Program-made: the position numbers and the translations under genes | The notes under the pieces: model-generated | The model's input: only the letters and a program-made list of their open reading frames with translations | Told to the model about the DNA's origin: nothing | Databases searched by the model: none | Source: Caryophanales bacterium UBA1188 | Lineage (GTDB): Bacteria; Bacillota_I; Bacilli_A; Izemoplasmatales; UBA1188 | Assembly: GCA_002310135.1 (NCBI GenBank) | Contig: DBYK01000003.1 | Coordinates: 248,001 to 312,000, forward strand | DNA length: 64,000 nt | Direction of reading: 5' to 3' | In this document: one piece after another, positions 18,649-28,013 of the stretch | How the letters are laid out: every line of letters starts with the position of its first letter | How positions within the stretch are numbered: position 1 is the first letter of the stretch

Positions 18649-20837
18649 TATTTCTCTCCTTTCTCTGAAGATTTCTTAAGATATTCAGCATTTACTTTTT
18701 TCATTCTTTCGATTCTTTCAGTAACGATTTTTGGAGGTTTAATCTTTGGAGCATTCTCATGTAAAAGCCAGGTAGCTGCACTATGAGTTTCTGAAATCTC
18801 AAACATTGGAGGTTCAAGTTCAAAATCTATCTTTAGTGCATACTTATTTCTTTCTGCGAATGCATCACCTTTTGGTGGATAAATCATATTTGGCGGAGTA
18901 CCAGGAATTGCTTCTAATTTATCATTTGTATCTAGATCTGGCATAGATGATAAGAGCGCCCATGTATAAGGATGTCTTGGATCATAGAATATGTCTTCAG
19001 ATGTACCATATTCAACAATCTTACCAGCATACATAACTGCGATTCTATCTGCCATATTAGCAACTACACCTAAATCGTGTGTGATGAAGATAATAGCTAA
19101 TTTTCTTTGAGCTTTGAGCTTATTTATAAGCTCAAGTATTTGAGCTTGTATAGTAACGTCAAGGGCAGTTGTAGGCTCATCACAGATTAAAATATCTGGG
19201 TTTGCAGCGAGCGCAATTGCGATAACTATACGTTGTCTCATACCGCCAGAGAACTCGAATGGATATTGATAATATCTTCTTCTTGGTTCGCTTATACCAA
19301 CTTCTTCCATAAGAGTAATAGCTTTATTTCTTGCCATTTGTGGAGTAATTTTATTTACGACTCCACTAGCGTTTTCTTTTAAGAAATCGATAGTACTAAT
19401 AGATTCAGAATCGAAATCTCTAGAATCAAATTTTGAAATTAGTTCAACATAGTGATCTTTTAATCTTTCAATTTGATCGACTATTGTTTCTTGTAGGTAT
19501 ACTAAATCTATTAAAGATAGTGGGGCAACTTTCCATTCTGGAGTTCTACCACCCTTAACCATCTTCTCATATTTAATAGTTTGGCCATTAAATCTGGCTT
19601 GCTCTTTTTTATTTTTAGAAATCGCACTATAATATTGGTCTATATCTGCTTTCAAGCTTTGACTCATTGTATATGCGATAGAATCTTTGATAGTTTCAAG
19701 CCTATCAATAGAATTATTGACTAGTTCTTTGATTTCCTTTAATAATTTATCAGTTTCTTCTTTAACTAGATTTTCTTTTAAGAATTCTTCTTTATAATAA
19801 TCAAATTTTGAGACAAATTCTTTTTTGTATTCTAAAGCTTTAGATGCAGAATTGATTAGACCTAATTTCGCATCATTGATGAAATCAAGCATAAAATTAT
19901 CATCAAGATAAGTTCTCAAGAACTTATTTAATTCAACTACAGGCATATTTGGAAGTGGTTCTTTAGAGAATGTTAGATAATAACCCATAGAGAAGAAATT
20001 AGGTTTATCATAATTTTTAGCTTCTACTAGTATGTCTTTTATTCCATTTAGTGAATCAACTAAAGGCTTAAAATTCTCTTTATTTTTCTTAACATCTTTA
20101 GCTCCACTACTAATAGTTGCGACTAGATTAACTAATTCATCTTTTCTTGAATCTACTACATATGTATGAATAGATTGTAGAGCTTCTTTCTTTATCTTTC
20201 TTAAAGTATAAGATAAATCATCAGCGGCTTTTTTCTCGAGTTTAAATGCAATATTTTCTATATCTAAAATCGCATTTTCGCATGATTCAAAAGCTTTATT
20301 GAATGAGCCTTCTAAAGCTAAATGTTTATATTCGAACTTATCGAAATTATTACATTTTAAAGTAATATTAGCTTTCTTTGATTCATCATCTTTAGCAATT
20401 GCTTCAAACATATTTTCTTTTAATAATCTTAGATGATTATTAAATGTTATTCTTGATTCTCTTTGTCTAGCTTTACCTTTTAGAAGCATAGCTTCTGTGA
20501 GTTGTCTTCCTATTCTCATAATAGGATTTAGGCTAGATAGAGGATCTTGGAAAATCATCGCAATCTTATCGCCACGAATCTTGTGGAATTCATCTTCTGG
20601 AATATTTAATAAGTTCTTTCCATCATAAATTATTTCTCCACCTTCAATGATAGAGTTTCCAGCAAGTATACCTAAAATAGCTTTAGATGTAACTGATTTA
20701 CCAGAACCAGATTCGCCAACAATCGCTAAAGTGTCGCCTTCATATAGGTCGAAAGAAATATCACGAACAGCTTGAACTTTACCGTTCATAGTTTTAAATG
20801 AAATTTTAAGGTTCTTAACTTCTAATTTCTTGTTCAT
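18648..20837 (-). CDS. oppD: oligopeptide ABC transporter ATPase OppD with ~370-residue insertion
   Basis: The 729-residue protein is twice the usual length of OppD (about 330-360). Walker A GESGSGKS (41-48) and Q-loop FQDPLSSLNPIMRIG (96-110) are followed by a helical, Lys/Glu-rich insertion from about 120 to 495. The signature FSGGMRQR (about 529), Walker B and the His-loop then follow. In the C-terminal extension the segment KGDAFAERNKYALKI replaces the Cys-rich sequence usual in OppD/DppD (CRFAPRCPYA... C), so no Fe-S cluster can be held there. The reading frame is continuous and all ATPase motifs are intact, so the insertion is probably a real domain rather than an assembly fault. Confidence 0.92.
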   Translation of the reverse strand: MNKKLEVKNLKISFKTMNGKVQAVRDISFDLYEGDTLAIVGESGSGKSVTSKAILGILAGNSIIEGGEIIYDGKNLLNIPEDEFHKIRGDKIAMIFQDPLSSLNPIMRIGRQLTEAMLLKGKARQRESRITFNNHLRLLKENMFEAIAKDDESKKANITLKCNNFDKFEYKHLALEGSFNKAFESCENAILDIENIAFKLEKKAADDLSYTLRKIKKEALQSIHTYVVDSRKDELVNLVATISSGAKDVKKNKENFKPLVDSLNGIKDILVEAKNYDKPNFFSMGYYLTFSKEPLPNMPVVELNKFLRTYLDDNFMLDFINDAKLGLINSASKALEYKKEFVSKFDYYKEEFLKENLVKEETDKLLKEIKELVNNSIDRLETIKDSIAYTMSQSLKADIDQYYSAISKNKKEQARFNGQTIKYEKMVKGGRTPEWKVAPLSLIDLVYLQETIVDQIERLKDHYVELISKFDSRDFDSESISTIDFLKENASGVVNKITPQMARNKAITLMEEVGISEPRRRYYQYPFEFSGGMRQRIVIAIALAANPDILICDEPTTALDVTIQAQILELINKLKAQRKLAIIFITHDLGVVANMADRIAVMYAGKIVEYGTSEDIFYDPRHPYTWALLSSMPDLDTNDKLEAIPGTPPNMIYPPKGDAFAERNKYALKIDFELEPPMFEISETHSAATWLLHENAPKIKPPKIVTERIERMKKVNAEYLKKSSEKGEK

Positions 20838-20839
20838 AA

Positions 20840-22432
20840 TTAATCCTCCGCTCCACGAAGTGATGGATTAAATGCATCACGAAGTCCATTACCAAACAAA
20901 TTGAAACTTACCATTAGTAAGCCTATAAATATAGCAGGGAATAAAACTAAGTGTGGTGATGTATTCATTATTCCTTGGCCATTCGCTAACATAGAACCAA
21001 CTGATGATCTAGTTGGTGAGTCTAGGTTGATGATGCCAAGGTATGTTAGAGATGTTTCACCGAAGATAACGCCAGGGATAACTAATACTGAGCCAGTAAT
21101 TAGAGTACCTAAAGAGTTAGGGAAGATATGCTTAAACATAATTCTTCTATCTCCTGCGCCAAGTGTTCTTGCGGCTAAAACATATTCTTGATTCTTGAAT
21201 CTATAGAATTGCATACGAGTTCTAGATGCAGTACCTATCCATCCAGTTAAGATGAATGCGAAGAGTAAAGACACCACTGTGCCTAGTGTTCCAGACAAAT
21301 GCAAGTTAAAGAGAACTGTTACAACCATACCAGGTATAGCACTTAAAATATCTGAAATTCTCTCCATAATCATATCTACAGCACCACCATAATAACCTTC
21401 AATTGAACCATAAATAACGCCTAATAAAAGGTTAATAGATGATACAGCAATAGCGAAAAGTAATGAGAATCTTGCGCCACTTGCAAGTCTTGTGAAGATA
21501 TCATAACCTTCTCCATCTGAACCGAATGCGAATGCAGGTTCAAAACCATATGCGTATTCAAAATAATTATATGCGTTGATACGTACTGTATAGTTGTAGC
21601 CATTCTTTTTACTACCACTAACAAGTGCATATCTCCATCTGTTTTCAGCTTCTGGATCATCTTTTCCAGGATCTCCATCAAGTCTTAAACTATTGTAATG
21701 ATCAACGCCTCTCACTCTATAACCTGGAATTAAATTTCCGTTTTCATCGAGTGTAGGAATACCTGTTGAATCACATTCATACCAAACATTTATATTGTTA
21801 AATTTAACTTTAGAATTTAATGTTTCAGGAACTTCTGATTTTGCATTATAATATACTACCCAAGGCATAATTAATTGAACATTATTTTCGTTTTGCCATT
21901 CTTGAATAGCCTTATATTGTTCTTCTGTATAAGTTTTAGTAAAAGCATCGATACTATGGTAATTATTTAATCTTACTTTATAATTCTTTTGAACACCATT
22001 TTCTGTATTAACTTCTATTTCATCTATCACTTTAACTATGATATCGTAGCCAGTTTCTTGTGCATATGCCAAATATTTTTTATAAGTTGTATCACCTATA
22101 ATTTTAACTTCAGTACCATCCCAAAAACCAGTACCTTCAAATAACATAAGTTTAGGTGTTAACAACCTATATTTCTTTAAATCAAGATTAGTTTGATATG
22201 ATTTAACATAACTTTGATTGAAACAATATGGGCCAATTAAAGCAAATATGATAATAATTCCAACAATAATTGCTGCAACAATAGAAGCTTTGTTCTTAGA
22301 GAATCTTAAGAAAGCATCTTTAAAATATCCGATAGGTTTTGTATCGAATTTTCTATCATGGAATTTTTCGTCTTTTGGAGCAAATTCAAATAATTCCTTT
22401 GGGATATTTGCCAAATCATATTTTTCTCTCAT
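20840..22432 (-). CDS. oppC: oligopeptide ABC transporter permease OppC with large extracytoplasmic domain
   Basis: The 530-residue permease has an N-terminal cytosolic segment and a first membrane helix at about 49-70. An extra domain of about 220 residues, likely outside the membrane, then precedes the standard five-helix core. The core carries the EAA coupling loop (AARTLGAGDRRIMFKHIFPNS). The usual OppC is about 300 residues with a short first loop. The extra domain may contact the oversized binding protein encoded by the same operon; that is an inference. It lies two bases after oppB and two before oppD. Confidence 0.93.
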   Translation of the reverse strand: MREKYDLANIPKELFEFAPKDEKFHDRKFDTKPIGYFKDAFLRFSKNKASIVAAIIVGIIIIFALIGPYCFNQSYVKSYQTNLDLKKYRLLTPKLMLFEGTGFWDGTEVKIIGDTTYKKYLAYAQETGYDIIVKVIDEIEVNTENGVQKNYKVRLNNYHSIDAFTKTYTEEQYKAIQEWQNENNVQLIMPWVVYYNAKSEVPETLNSKVKFNNINVWYECDSTGIPTLDENGNLIPGYRVRGVDHYNSLRLDGDPGKDDPEAENRWRYALVSGSKKNGYNYTVRINAYNYFEYAYGFEPAFAFGSDGEGYDIFTRLASGARFSLLFAIAVSSINLLLGVIYGSIEGYYGGAVDMIMERISDILSAIPGMVVTVLFNLHLSGTLGTVVSLLFAFILTGWIGTASRTRMQFYRFKNQEYVLAARTLGAGDRRIMFKHIFPNSLGTLITGSVLVIPGVIFGETSLTYLGIINLDSPTRSSVGSMLANGQGIMNTSPHLVLFPAIFIGLLMVSFNLFGNGLRDAFNPSLRGAED

Positions 22433-22433
22433 A

Positions 22434-23393
22434 TTATCTAGCCCCCATTCTTATTCTTGGATCGATGATACCATAACTTATATCTACAATGATACCAGCA
22501 AATAAGCCAATAAATGTGTAGAATACAGTATCTAACATAAAGAAGTTATAATCTGGTGGAGTTGCTTGAACTGAGTTGATATATAATTTACCAACACCAG
22601 GGATAGTAAACATCTGTTCAATGATTAATGAACCACCCATAATAGAGATGAATTCACCTAATATCATTGGGAATATTGGAACCATAGAATTTCTTAAAGC
22701 ATGTCTAATAGTTGCTTGTTGACGACTCAAACCTTTAGTTCTTGCAAGTAGTAGGTAGTCACTTGTTAATACTTCTGATAGTTCAGCTCTTGTATAACGA
22801 GCAAAACCGGCAATACTACTGAAAGACAAACATAATATAGCAGGTATCATAGTCTCAAACGCTCTAAAACTCCATGGTCCTTGTGATGCATCCATTAGAG
22901 GCTCAAACCACTTCAATTTATAACATAATAAGTATTTAACTATAAATCCATATATAAATGATGGAATTGAAACGAAAATCATTACACCAGTTGAGATTAA
23001 ATGGTCTTGCCACTTATTCTTTCTAATAGCAGCAATAATACCAAGACCTAAACCTAGTGGAATTGATAAGAATATTGAGTAAACGTTAACTGCTACAGTA
23101 TAAGGTAATTTATCAACAAATATTTGCCATACTTCACTACCTATATAGAGTTGTTCGCTTACACCAAAATCTCCTTGAAAAGCGTATTTTAAAAATCTCC
23201 AAAATTGCTGAATAATTGGAAGATTATAACCGAGCTTTTCTCTTCTCGCAAGTATTACTTCCATATCTTTACCAAATTGTTCTGCAGGAATATTTGGAAG
23301 CAATTTTACAAGAACAAAACAACCCATAACAATTATAAAAAATGTTACAAGCATTAAAGCTAAACGCTTGGATATGTATTTTAGTAAATACAT
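22434..23393 (-). CDS. oppB: oligopeptide ABC transporter permease OppB
   Basis: The 319-residue protein is a typical OppB/DppB permease. It has an N-terminal helix (MYLLKYISKRLALMLVTFF), six membrane spans and the coupling loop ARTKGLSRQQATIRHALRNS. It has normal length, in contrast with its four enlarged partners. It follows oppA across a gap holding a hairpin. Confidence 0.95.
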   Translation of the reverse strand: MYLLKYISKRLALMLVTFFIIVMGCFVLVKLLPNIPAEQFGKDMEVILARREKLGYNLPIIQQFWRFLKYAFQGDFGVSEQLYIGSEVWQIFVDKLPYTVAVNVYSIFLSIPLGLGLGIIAAIRKNKWQDHLISTGVMIFVSIPSFIYGFIVKYLLCYKLKWFEPLMDASQGPWSFRAFETMIPAILCLSFSSIAGFARYTRAELSEVLTSDYLLLARTKGLSRQQATIRHALRNSMVPIFPMILGEFISIMGGSLIIEQMFTIPGVGKLYINSVQATPPDYNFFMLDTVFYTFIGLFAGIIVDISYGIIDPRIRMGAR

Positions 23394-23440
23394 ATAAAAA
23401 CCCTCCCTTCAAATTAGTTTACGCACTAATCAAAAGACAA

Positions 23441-23468
23441 GTAGTGAGAGATGTGAATCTCCCACTAC
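23441..23468 (-). other. intercistronic hairpin between oppA and oppB
   Basis: A stem GTAGTG-GAGAT/ATCTC-CACTAC with one mismatch and a four-base loop is not followed by a clear T-run on the minus strand. It is probably an mRNA stabiliser or partial attenuator that lets the binding protein be made in excess over the permeases. Confidence 0.6.
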
Positions 23469-23514
23469 TATCAAATTAAAACTAAATTAGTATATTGTTA
23501 ATAATAATTAGTAA

Positions 23515-26514
23515 TTATTTCTTGTATGGTAGAACACCATCAACTAGGTTGTCACTATTTGCAATATATTGAGCCCATTCATCATCAGTGTAGTTGAATG
23601 TCATATATTTAATGCCACCACGACCAACACCAAATACGTATTCTTCAACACCATATTTGATCTTCATACCTTTGAGTGTAGCACTAGCATCAAGTAATGT
23701 TGGAATCATATCATATTGATCAAGAACAGCACCTTCAACTGCAGCTAATACATCAAGTCTGATTTCAGGTTTGCATGTTGTACCACAATGAATCATTACA
23801 TAGTCATTAGTTAAAACACCATCTTCAACGATTAAAGCTTTGATTGTGTCTCCACTTAGAGCTGATTTACCCCAATCAAATACACTAGCTCTTAGAGTAT
23901 ATCCGCCAATTTCAATATCTAACATTGTAGAAGAAGTATCCCAAGCTGGGTCATATTGATAGTTAGGAGCAACATAAGCTTCCATTAATCCGTATGGATC
24001 AAGAGCGCTTCCTGTCCAACCAACACCGAATAGAACATCTACAGTGTTATTCTTTAAGTATTTAGAGAAGTCTGTTGTACCTAGAGGAGCAGATTGTTTG
24101 AATGTTAAGTGTCCTTCAAGAGGAGTACCTGTAACAGCATCAGCCCAAACTCTACCTAAATATACATAACCATCATTATAGTAAGCACTTGAACCAGAAC
24201 CAGGTTGTCCAATCATAATTTGAATTTCCCAGTTACCAGATTCGATATCTTGAGCACTAATGCATCCATCAGCAACCCACTTATTGTAAGCTTCTTCGAA
24301 TAATGTCTTAGCACCAGCTAGATCGTAACCAGTAATTGATTCAATAGCTTCTTCTTTAGTTTCATAGATACCATCTTCACCTACTTCATCAGCTAAATCC
24401 CAGAATTTTAAGATAACATCTTTAGCTTGTTCAGTTGTACGATAAGCAGTACCATTTTCAGGGTCAGAGATAATCATATTGCCATATACAGCTTTAGCAA
24501 CTCCACCAAGAGGATCGAGTGTTAATGCATAGTTAGCTCTATCTAATGAGAATGATAATGCCATTCTGAATTCTTTGTAAGCTAAAATTGTCTTATAAAC
24601 TTTATTGCCAGGAGTAACTGGTTCAGCATCAGCTTGCATTGATTCATATGCAGCAAAGTCAGGGTTGATTGCTACGAACCAAGTTGAATCACCTTCAGTA
24701 TAGTATGTATAATCAGAAGATTGATAGTCGTTCATATCTTCAGCTTGTAATCCATAAGAATCAGTTGAACCTCTTAAGAACATATTTAATCTATCAGATG
24801 CTTTTTCAACTTGTTTAACAACAATCTTAGTTGTCCAGTAGTTGTTAGCATTTTCTTCTAGTGTATAGCCATACCATTGAGCATTCTTTTCCATTGTGAT
24901 TTGAGAGTCTTTTAAGAAGTATGTTAATTTATATGGACCAAATGATTTGTAAGTATCAACACTTGTACCATATGAGTTAGTGTATACACCTTGACTTTCA
25001 CCAATTAAACTCTCATATAATGTAGTATCAACAAGATACATAGAAGTACATAAACTGTAATTTAGATAGAATCCTGTTAATTCTTTTTCAAGAATAAAGA
25101 TAATTGAATATTCATCTTCTGGATCAACTTTAATACCAACAGTTTCGAAATCAACTTCTTCATAAGTTGAACCTAAGAAAGCCATTTCTTCAAATTCTAC
25201 ATAAGCGTAATCGCCTGAATCTTCAGCGTAAGCTTCAACATCTTCAAATCCGTGAAGTATAGCAACACAGTCTTGAACCATTTTTACTAATTCTTCAGTT
25301 AATTGAATATAACCTTTTTCATCTTGACTTGATAATAAGATAGCATAAACACTTTCTGGATCTGGACAGTTTGCCCATGCGATTGCAACAGCATCATCGT
25401 CTTCATCTGGATCGCCAAGATAATAACTATCTGGTTTATCAGTTACAACAACTTCGTTATCTAAATCAGGTTGGCCTTCATTATCAGCATACCATACATA
25501 GTCAGCTTCTTCGCCTTCACCTACTACTTCCATAGTTCTCCAAACAACAGTTTCGAGATCTTCAGAAGCATATTTAACGAATTCTTGAGCTTCTTCGCCT
25601 TCACCTACTGTTACAACAGTTCTAGGTTGTCCGAAATAACCAGCTTGAGCATATCTTTCAAGACCGTAAGTTGCACTAGGACTCCAGTTTCCAAGAGTTC
25701 CAACTTTGATTGCAACATCTTTACCATTGCATTGAAGGATACCTTCTTCTGAATATGTCCAATCAGTTGGATAAACATATTCATCTTCACCATAAGCAGC
25801 TGATACGAATGCACCATATGCATATGTACCACCTTTGAAGTAACTTTCAGCATTAACAATCTTGAATGAACCACTATATACAGAGTCAGCTCTATAGTTA
25901 GCAGCTTGAGGGTTTAATAACCATTTAACTGATTCAACAAAGTCAACAGCTTTAATTGGTGTTCCATCTTCAAACTTTAAGTCATGTCTTAAAGTAACTT
26001 TGTAAGCTTTACCTTTATCACCTTGAGCGATGCCCCAAGTTTCACCTACATAATCTTCTGTAACATCAACAGGCATTTGAGATGCCATTGCTGGTAAAAT
26101 TCTATATCCATTTAATTCCTCATTGAAATCAAATGTATAGAAAGAATCTTCACAATAATCTAGAACTAATGTAGAAGCATTAGATTGATATGTGTGGATA
26201 TTCCAAGCAGTTGGTAAACCGTTAGATGCAAGATTATAAGTATAAGAAGCATCAGGGTTTTTTGTAGGACGATTTGGAAGAACAGTTGGATCTAAACTAT
26301 ATTCAGTTTGTCCGCCAGTTTCTTCGAGTTCGAAATCGATAGTACGTTCAACCCCAGGAACAGTTGTAGGAGCAGTTGTTGGTTGACTAGATGGTTGAGT
26401 AGTTGGTTGAGTAGTTGGGCCTTCAGTTGGCTTATTAGGGAAAAGTAGACCACAACCAGCTAGACTAAGAACAAATAATCCTAGTAATAAAAAACTTAAT
26501 AATTTTTTTGTCAT
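23515..26514 (-). CDS. oppA: oligopeptide ABC transporter substrate-binding lipoprotein OppA
   Basis: The product (about 999 residues from the ATG at 26514) has a lipobox (LAGCG, Cys 21), a Thr/Pro/Ser-rich linker and an SBP_bac_5 family fold. Recognisable segments are VTLRHDLKFEDGTPIKAVDFVES and the downstream KEFRMALSFSLDRANY. The family is usually 520-600 residues; additional acidic segments (residues of about 290-430, with VGEGEEA repeats) account for the excess. The open frame extends to 26586, but AGGAG precedes 26514, which is the sensible start. It is the first gene of oppABCDF and captures peptides outside the membrane. Confidence 0.94.
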   Translation of the reverse strand: MTKKLLSFLLLGLFVLSLAGCGLLFPNKPTEGPTTQPTTQPSSQPTTAPTTVPGVERTIDFELEETGGQTEYSLDPTVLPNRPTKNPDASYTYNLASNGLPTAWNIHTYQSNASTLVLDYCEDSFYTFDFNEELNGYRILPAMASQMPVDVTEDYVGETWGIAQGDKGKAYKVTLRHDLKFEDGTPIKAVDFVESVKWLLNPQAANYRADSVYSGSFKIVNAESYFKGGTYAYGAFVSAAYGEDEYVYPTDWTYSEEGILQCNGKDVAIKVGTLGNWSPSATYGLERYAQAGYFGQPRTVVTVGEGEEAQEFVKYASEDLETVVWRTMEVVGEGEEADYVWYADNEGQPDLDNEVVVTDKPDSYYLGDPDEDDDAVAIAWANCPDPESVYAILLSSQDEKGYIQLTEELVKMVQDCVAILHGFEDVEAYAEDSGDYAYVEFEEMAFLGSTYEEVDFETVGIKVDPEDEYSIIFILEKELTGFYLNYSLCTSMYLVDTTLYESLIGESQGVYTNSYGTSVDTYKSFGPYKLTYFLKDSQITMEKNAQWYGYTLEENANNYWTTKIVVKQVEKASDRLNMFLRGSTDSYGLQAEDMNDYQSSDYTYYTEGDSTWFVAINPDFAAYESMQADAEPVTPGNKVYKTILAYKEFRMALSFSLDRANYALTLDPLGGVAKAVYGNMIISDPENGTAYRTTEQAKDVILKFWDLADEVGEDGIYETKEEAIESITGYDLAGAKTLFEEAYNKWVADGCISAQDIESGNWEIQIMIGQPGSGSSAYYNDGYVYLGRVWADAVTGTPLEGHLTFKQSAPLGTTDFSKYLKNNTVDVLFGVGWTGSALDPYGLMEAYVAPNYQYDPAWDTSSTMLDIEIGGYTLRASVFDWGKSALSGDTIKALIVEDGVLTNDYVMIHCGTTCKPEIRLDVLAAVEGAVLDQYDMIPTLLDASATLKGMKIKYGVEEYVFGVGRGGIKYMTFNYTDDEWAQYIANSDNLVDGVLPYKK

Positions 26515-26557
26515 TCTATTTTCTCCTTTTTTCGTTTTTATTTTTTGTATAGTGCAT

Positions 26558-26586
26558 ATAATAGCAAATTGAAAAAGAAAAAACAA
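26558..26586 (-). promoter_or_regulatory. opp operon promoter
   Basis: The minus strand has TTGTTT, a 17-base spacer and TATTAT, about 45 bases upstream of the oppA start codon. Confidence 0.55.
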
Positions 26587-26647
26587 GCACTTTTATTAAA
26601 ATAATAAAAAAGATTTTTAAAATACATATATTTTCAGTAAAATTTAA

Positions 26648-26674
26648 CAAATAAAAAATCGCCATAGGCGATTT
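26648..26674 (-). terminator. terminator of the hydrolase-RluA gene
   Basis: A perfect stem AAATCGCC/GGCGATTT with a three-base loop is followed by TTTTTTATTTG on the minus strand. Confidence 0.8.
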
Positions 26675-26706
26675 ATTATATTTATAACTGGTTATATTAA
26701 AATATG

Positions 26707-28008
26707 TCAAGAAATGACTAATTCATCTAAAAAATTCACAAAAAGTCCATTTGGAAGTCTTTTTATCACACAATTTTCACTTTCATTATTATTATAATGA
26801 CTAAAGACAATCTTGTATGCATCAAGGCCCAAATCATACCCTTCTTTTTTTATAAAACTAGAATATTTAGAATCATTTAAGATTGGATGACCTATATTTG
26901 ATAGTTGAAATCTAATCTGGTGAAATCTACCAGTCTCAATATTAACTTTGACTAAAGATATGTTATCTTTATAAGATAAAACCTCGTATGATAATATAGC
27001 TTCTTTGCCATCTTTAGATTCATAAGCTATCTTTTTATTTTCATCTTTAGATATCATATTTTTAATGGTATCTTTTTCTTTTTCAAACTTGCCATGGCAA
27101 AGAGCTAAATAAGTTTTCTTAGGCCTAAATTTATTATAAAATGCATACGATTTTGAATTTTTCGCAAAAAGCATTAGCCCAGAAACATTTCTATCTAATC
27201 TTTGAACTAAACCTAAATATACATTTCCTTTTTTATGATATTTTATCTTTAAATAATCTTTCACAAGATTGAGTAAATCTAATTCTTTTGAATCATCTTC
27301 TTGAGATAATAATCCAGCTTTTTTATCAACCACTATTACTTTATTATCTTCATAATAGACATCAATTTTCAATTCATTATCTAATATTTCAATCAGTTCA
27401 TCTTTGTTTTCCATAGGAATGAAGTGAGATGCACCACTAATAGTGTAGTGATATGAATTAGGAATTGAATTACTAATAAGTTCTAAGTGGTCATCCTTTA
27501 TTAAATCATTTTCCCCAGATATGATTATAGTTCTATTAACTATTCTATTTAAAGATGAAGGTTCTAACTTTGGTTCATTTAAACAAAGATTTGAATAGAT
27601 AGATTCACTCTCTTTAAAATATTTTATAGCTTCTTCTTTGAGTCCATTAGGATTAATATTTGGACCAATAAGAAATAATTTATCTATGTTTGAATATTCA
27701 AGCGACATAAGGATAGATATAATTGCCCCATCAGAGAAGCCAATTAATGAAGGCTTAGATAAATTCAATGATTCAATCAATTCAATCATATCTTCTTTCA
27801 TTAGATCATAGGATAGTCTACCACTTGATGACTTTCCATGACATCTTGAATCAACTAAAACTACATAGTAATCCATAAAATGAGAAATATAATCTTTAAA
27901 TATTAAAGATGATTCTTCGTTCCCATGAAGAAAGACAAGAGGTTTGCCTCTTGTATTTCCAAATGTTTCATAATAAAGATTAATACCAGTTTTAAGTTTT
28001 AAAAACAT
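26707..28008 (-). CDS. alpha/beta hydrolase fused to RluA-family pseudouridine synthase
   Basis: The 433-residue protein joins two unrelated enzymes. Residues 1-212 are an alpha/beta hydrolase with oxyanion-side HGNEES, nucleophile elbow GFSDGA (Ser 92), acid GENDLI (Asp 168) and His 195 in SGASHF. Residues of about 215-433 are an RluA-type pseudouridine synthase with VDKKAGLLSQ, the catalytic QRLDRNVSGL (Asp 272; HRLDR is usual) and the ETGRFHQIRFQL motif. All catalytic residues of both halves are present in one frame. No Shine-Dalgarno is visible, and the start is six bases after the upstream stop codon, which suggests coupling. It ends in TGA. Confidence 0.88.
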   Translation of the reverse strand: MFLKLKTGINLYYETFGNTRGKPLVFLHGNEESSLIFKDYISHFMDYYVVLVDSRCHGKSSSGRLSYDLMKEDMIELIESLNLSKPSLIGFSDGAIISILMSLEYSNIDKLFLIGPNINPNGLKEEAIKYFKESESIYSNLCLNEPKLEPSSLNRIVNRTIIISGENDLIKDDHLELISNSIPNSYHYTISGASHFIPMENKDELIEILDNELKIDVYYEDNKVIVVDKKAGLLSQEDDSKELDLLNLVKDYLKIKYHKKGNVYLGLVQRLDRNVSGLMLFAKNSKSYAFYNKFRPKKTYLALCHGKFEKEKDTIKNMISKDENKKIAYESKDGKEAILSYEVLSYKDNISLVKVNIETGRFHQIRFQLSNIGHPILNDSKYSSFIKKEGYDLGLDAYKIVFSHYNNNESENCVIKRLPNGLFVNFLDELVIS

Positions 28009-28013
28009 TTTAT

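Noticed and set aside
18648..20837. oppD as two fused or misassembled genes.
   Set aside because: One continuous frame with all ABC motifs in the right order around the insertion; OppF has an insertion too, which argues for a lineage trait.
20901..21681. Open frames inside oppC on either strand in other frames.
   Set aside because: They lack ribosome-binding sites and family similarity, and lie wholly inside a well-supported permease gene.
25471..25874. Open frames within oppA on both strands.
   Set aside because: Shadows of the acidic, repeat-rich oppA coding sequence; no start signals.
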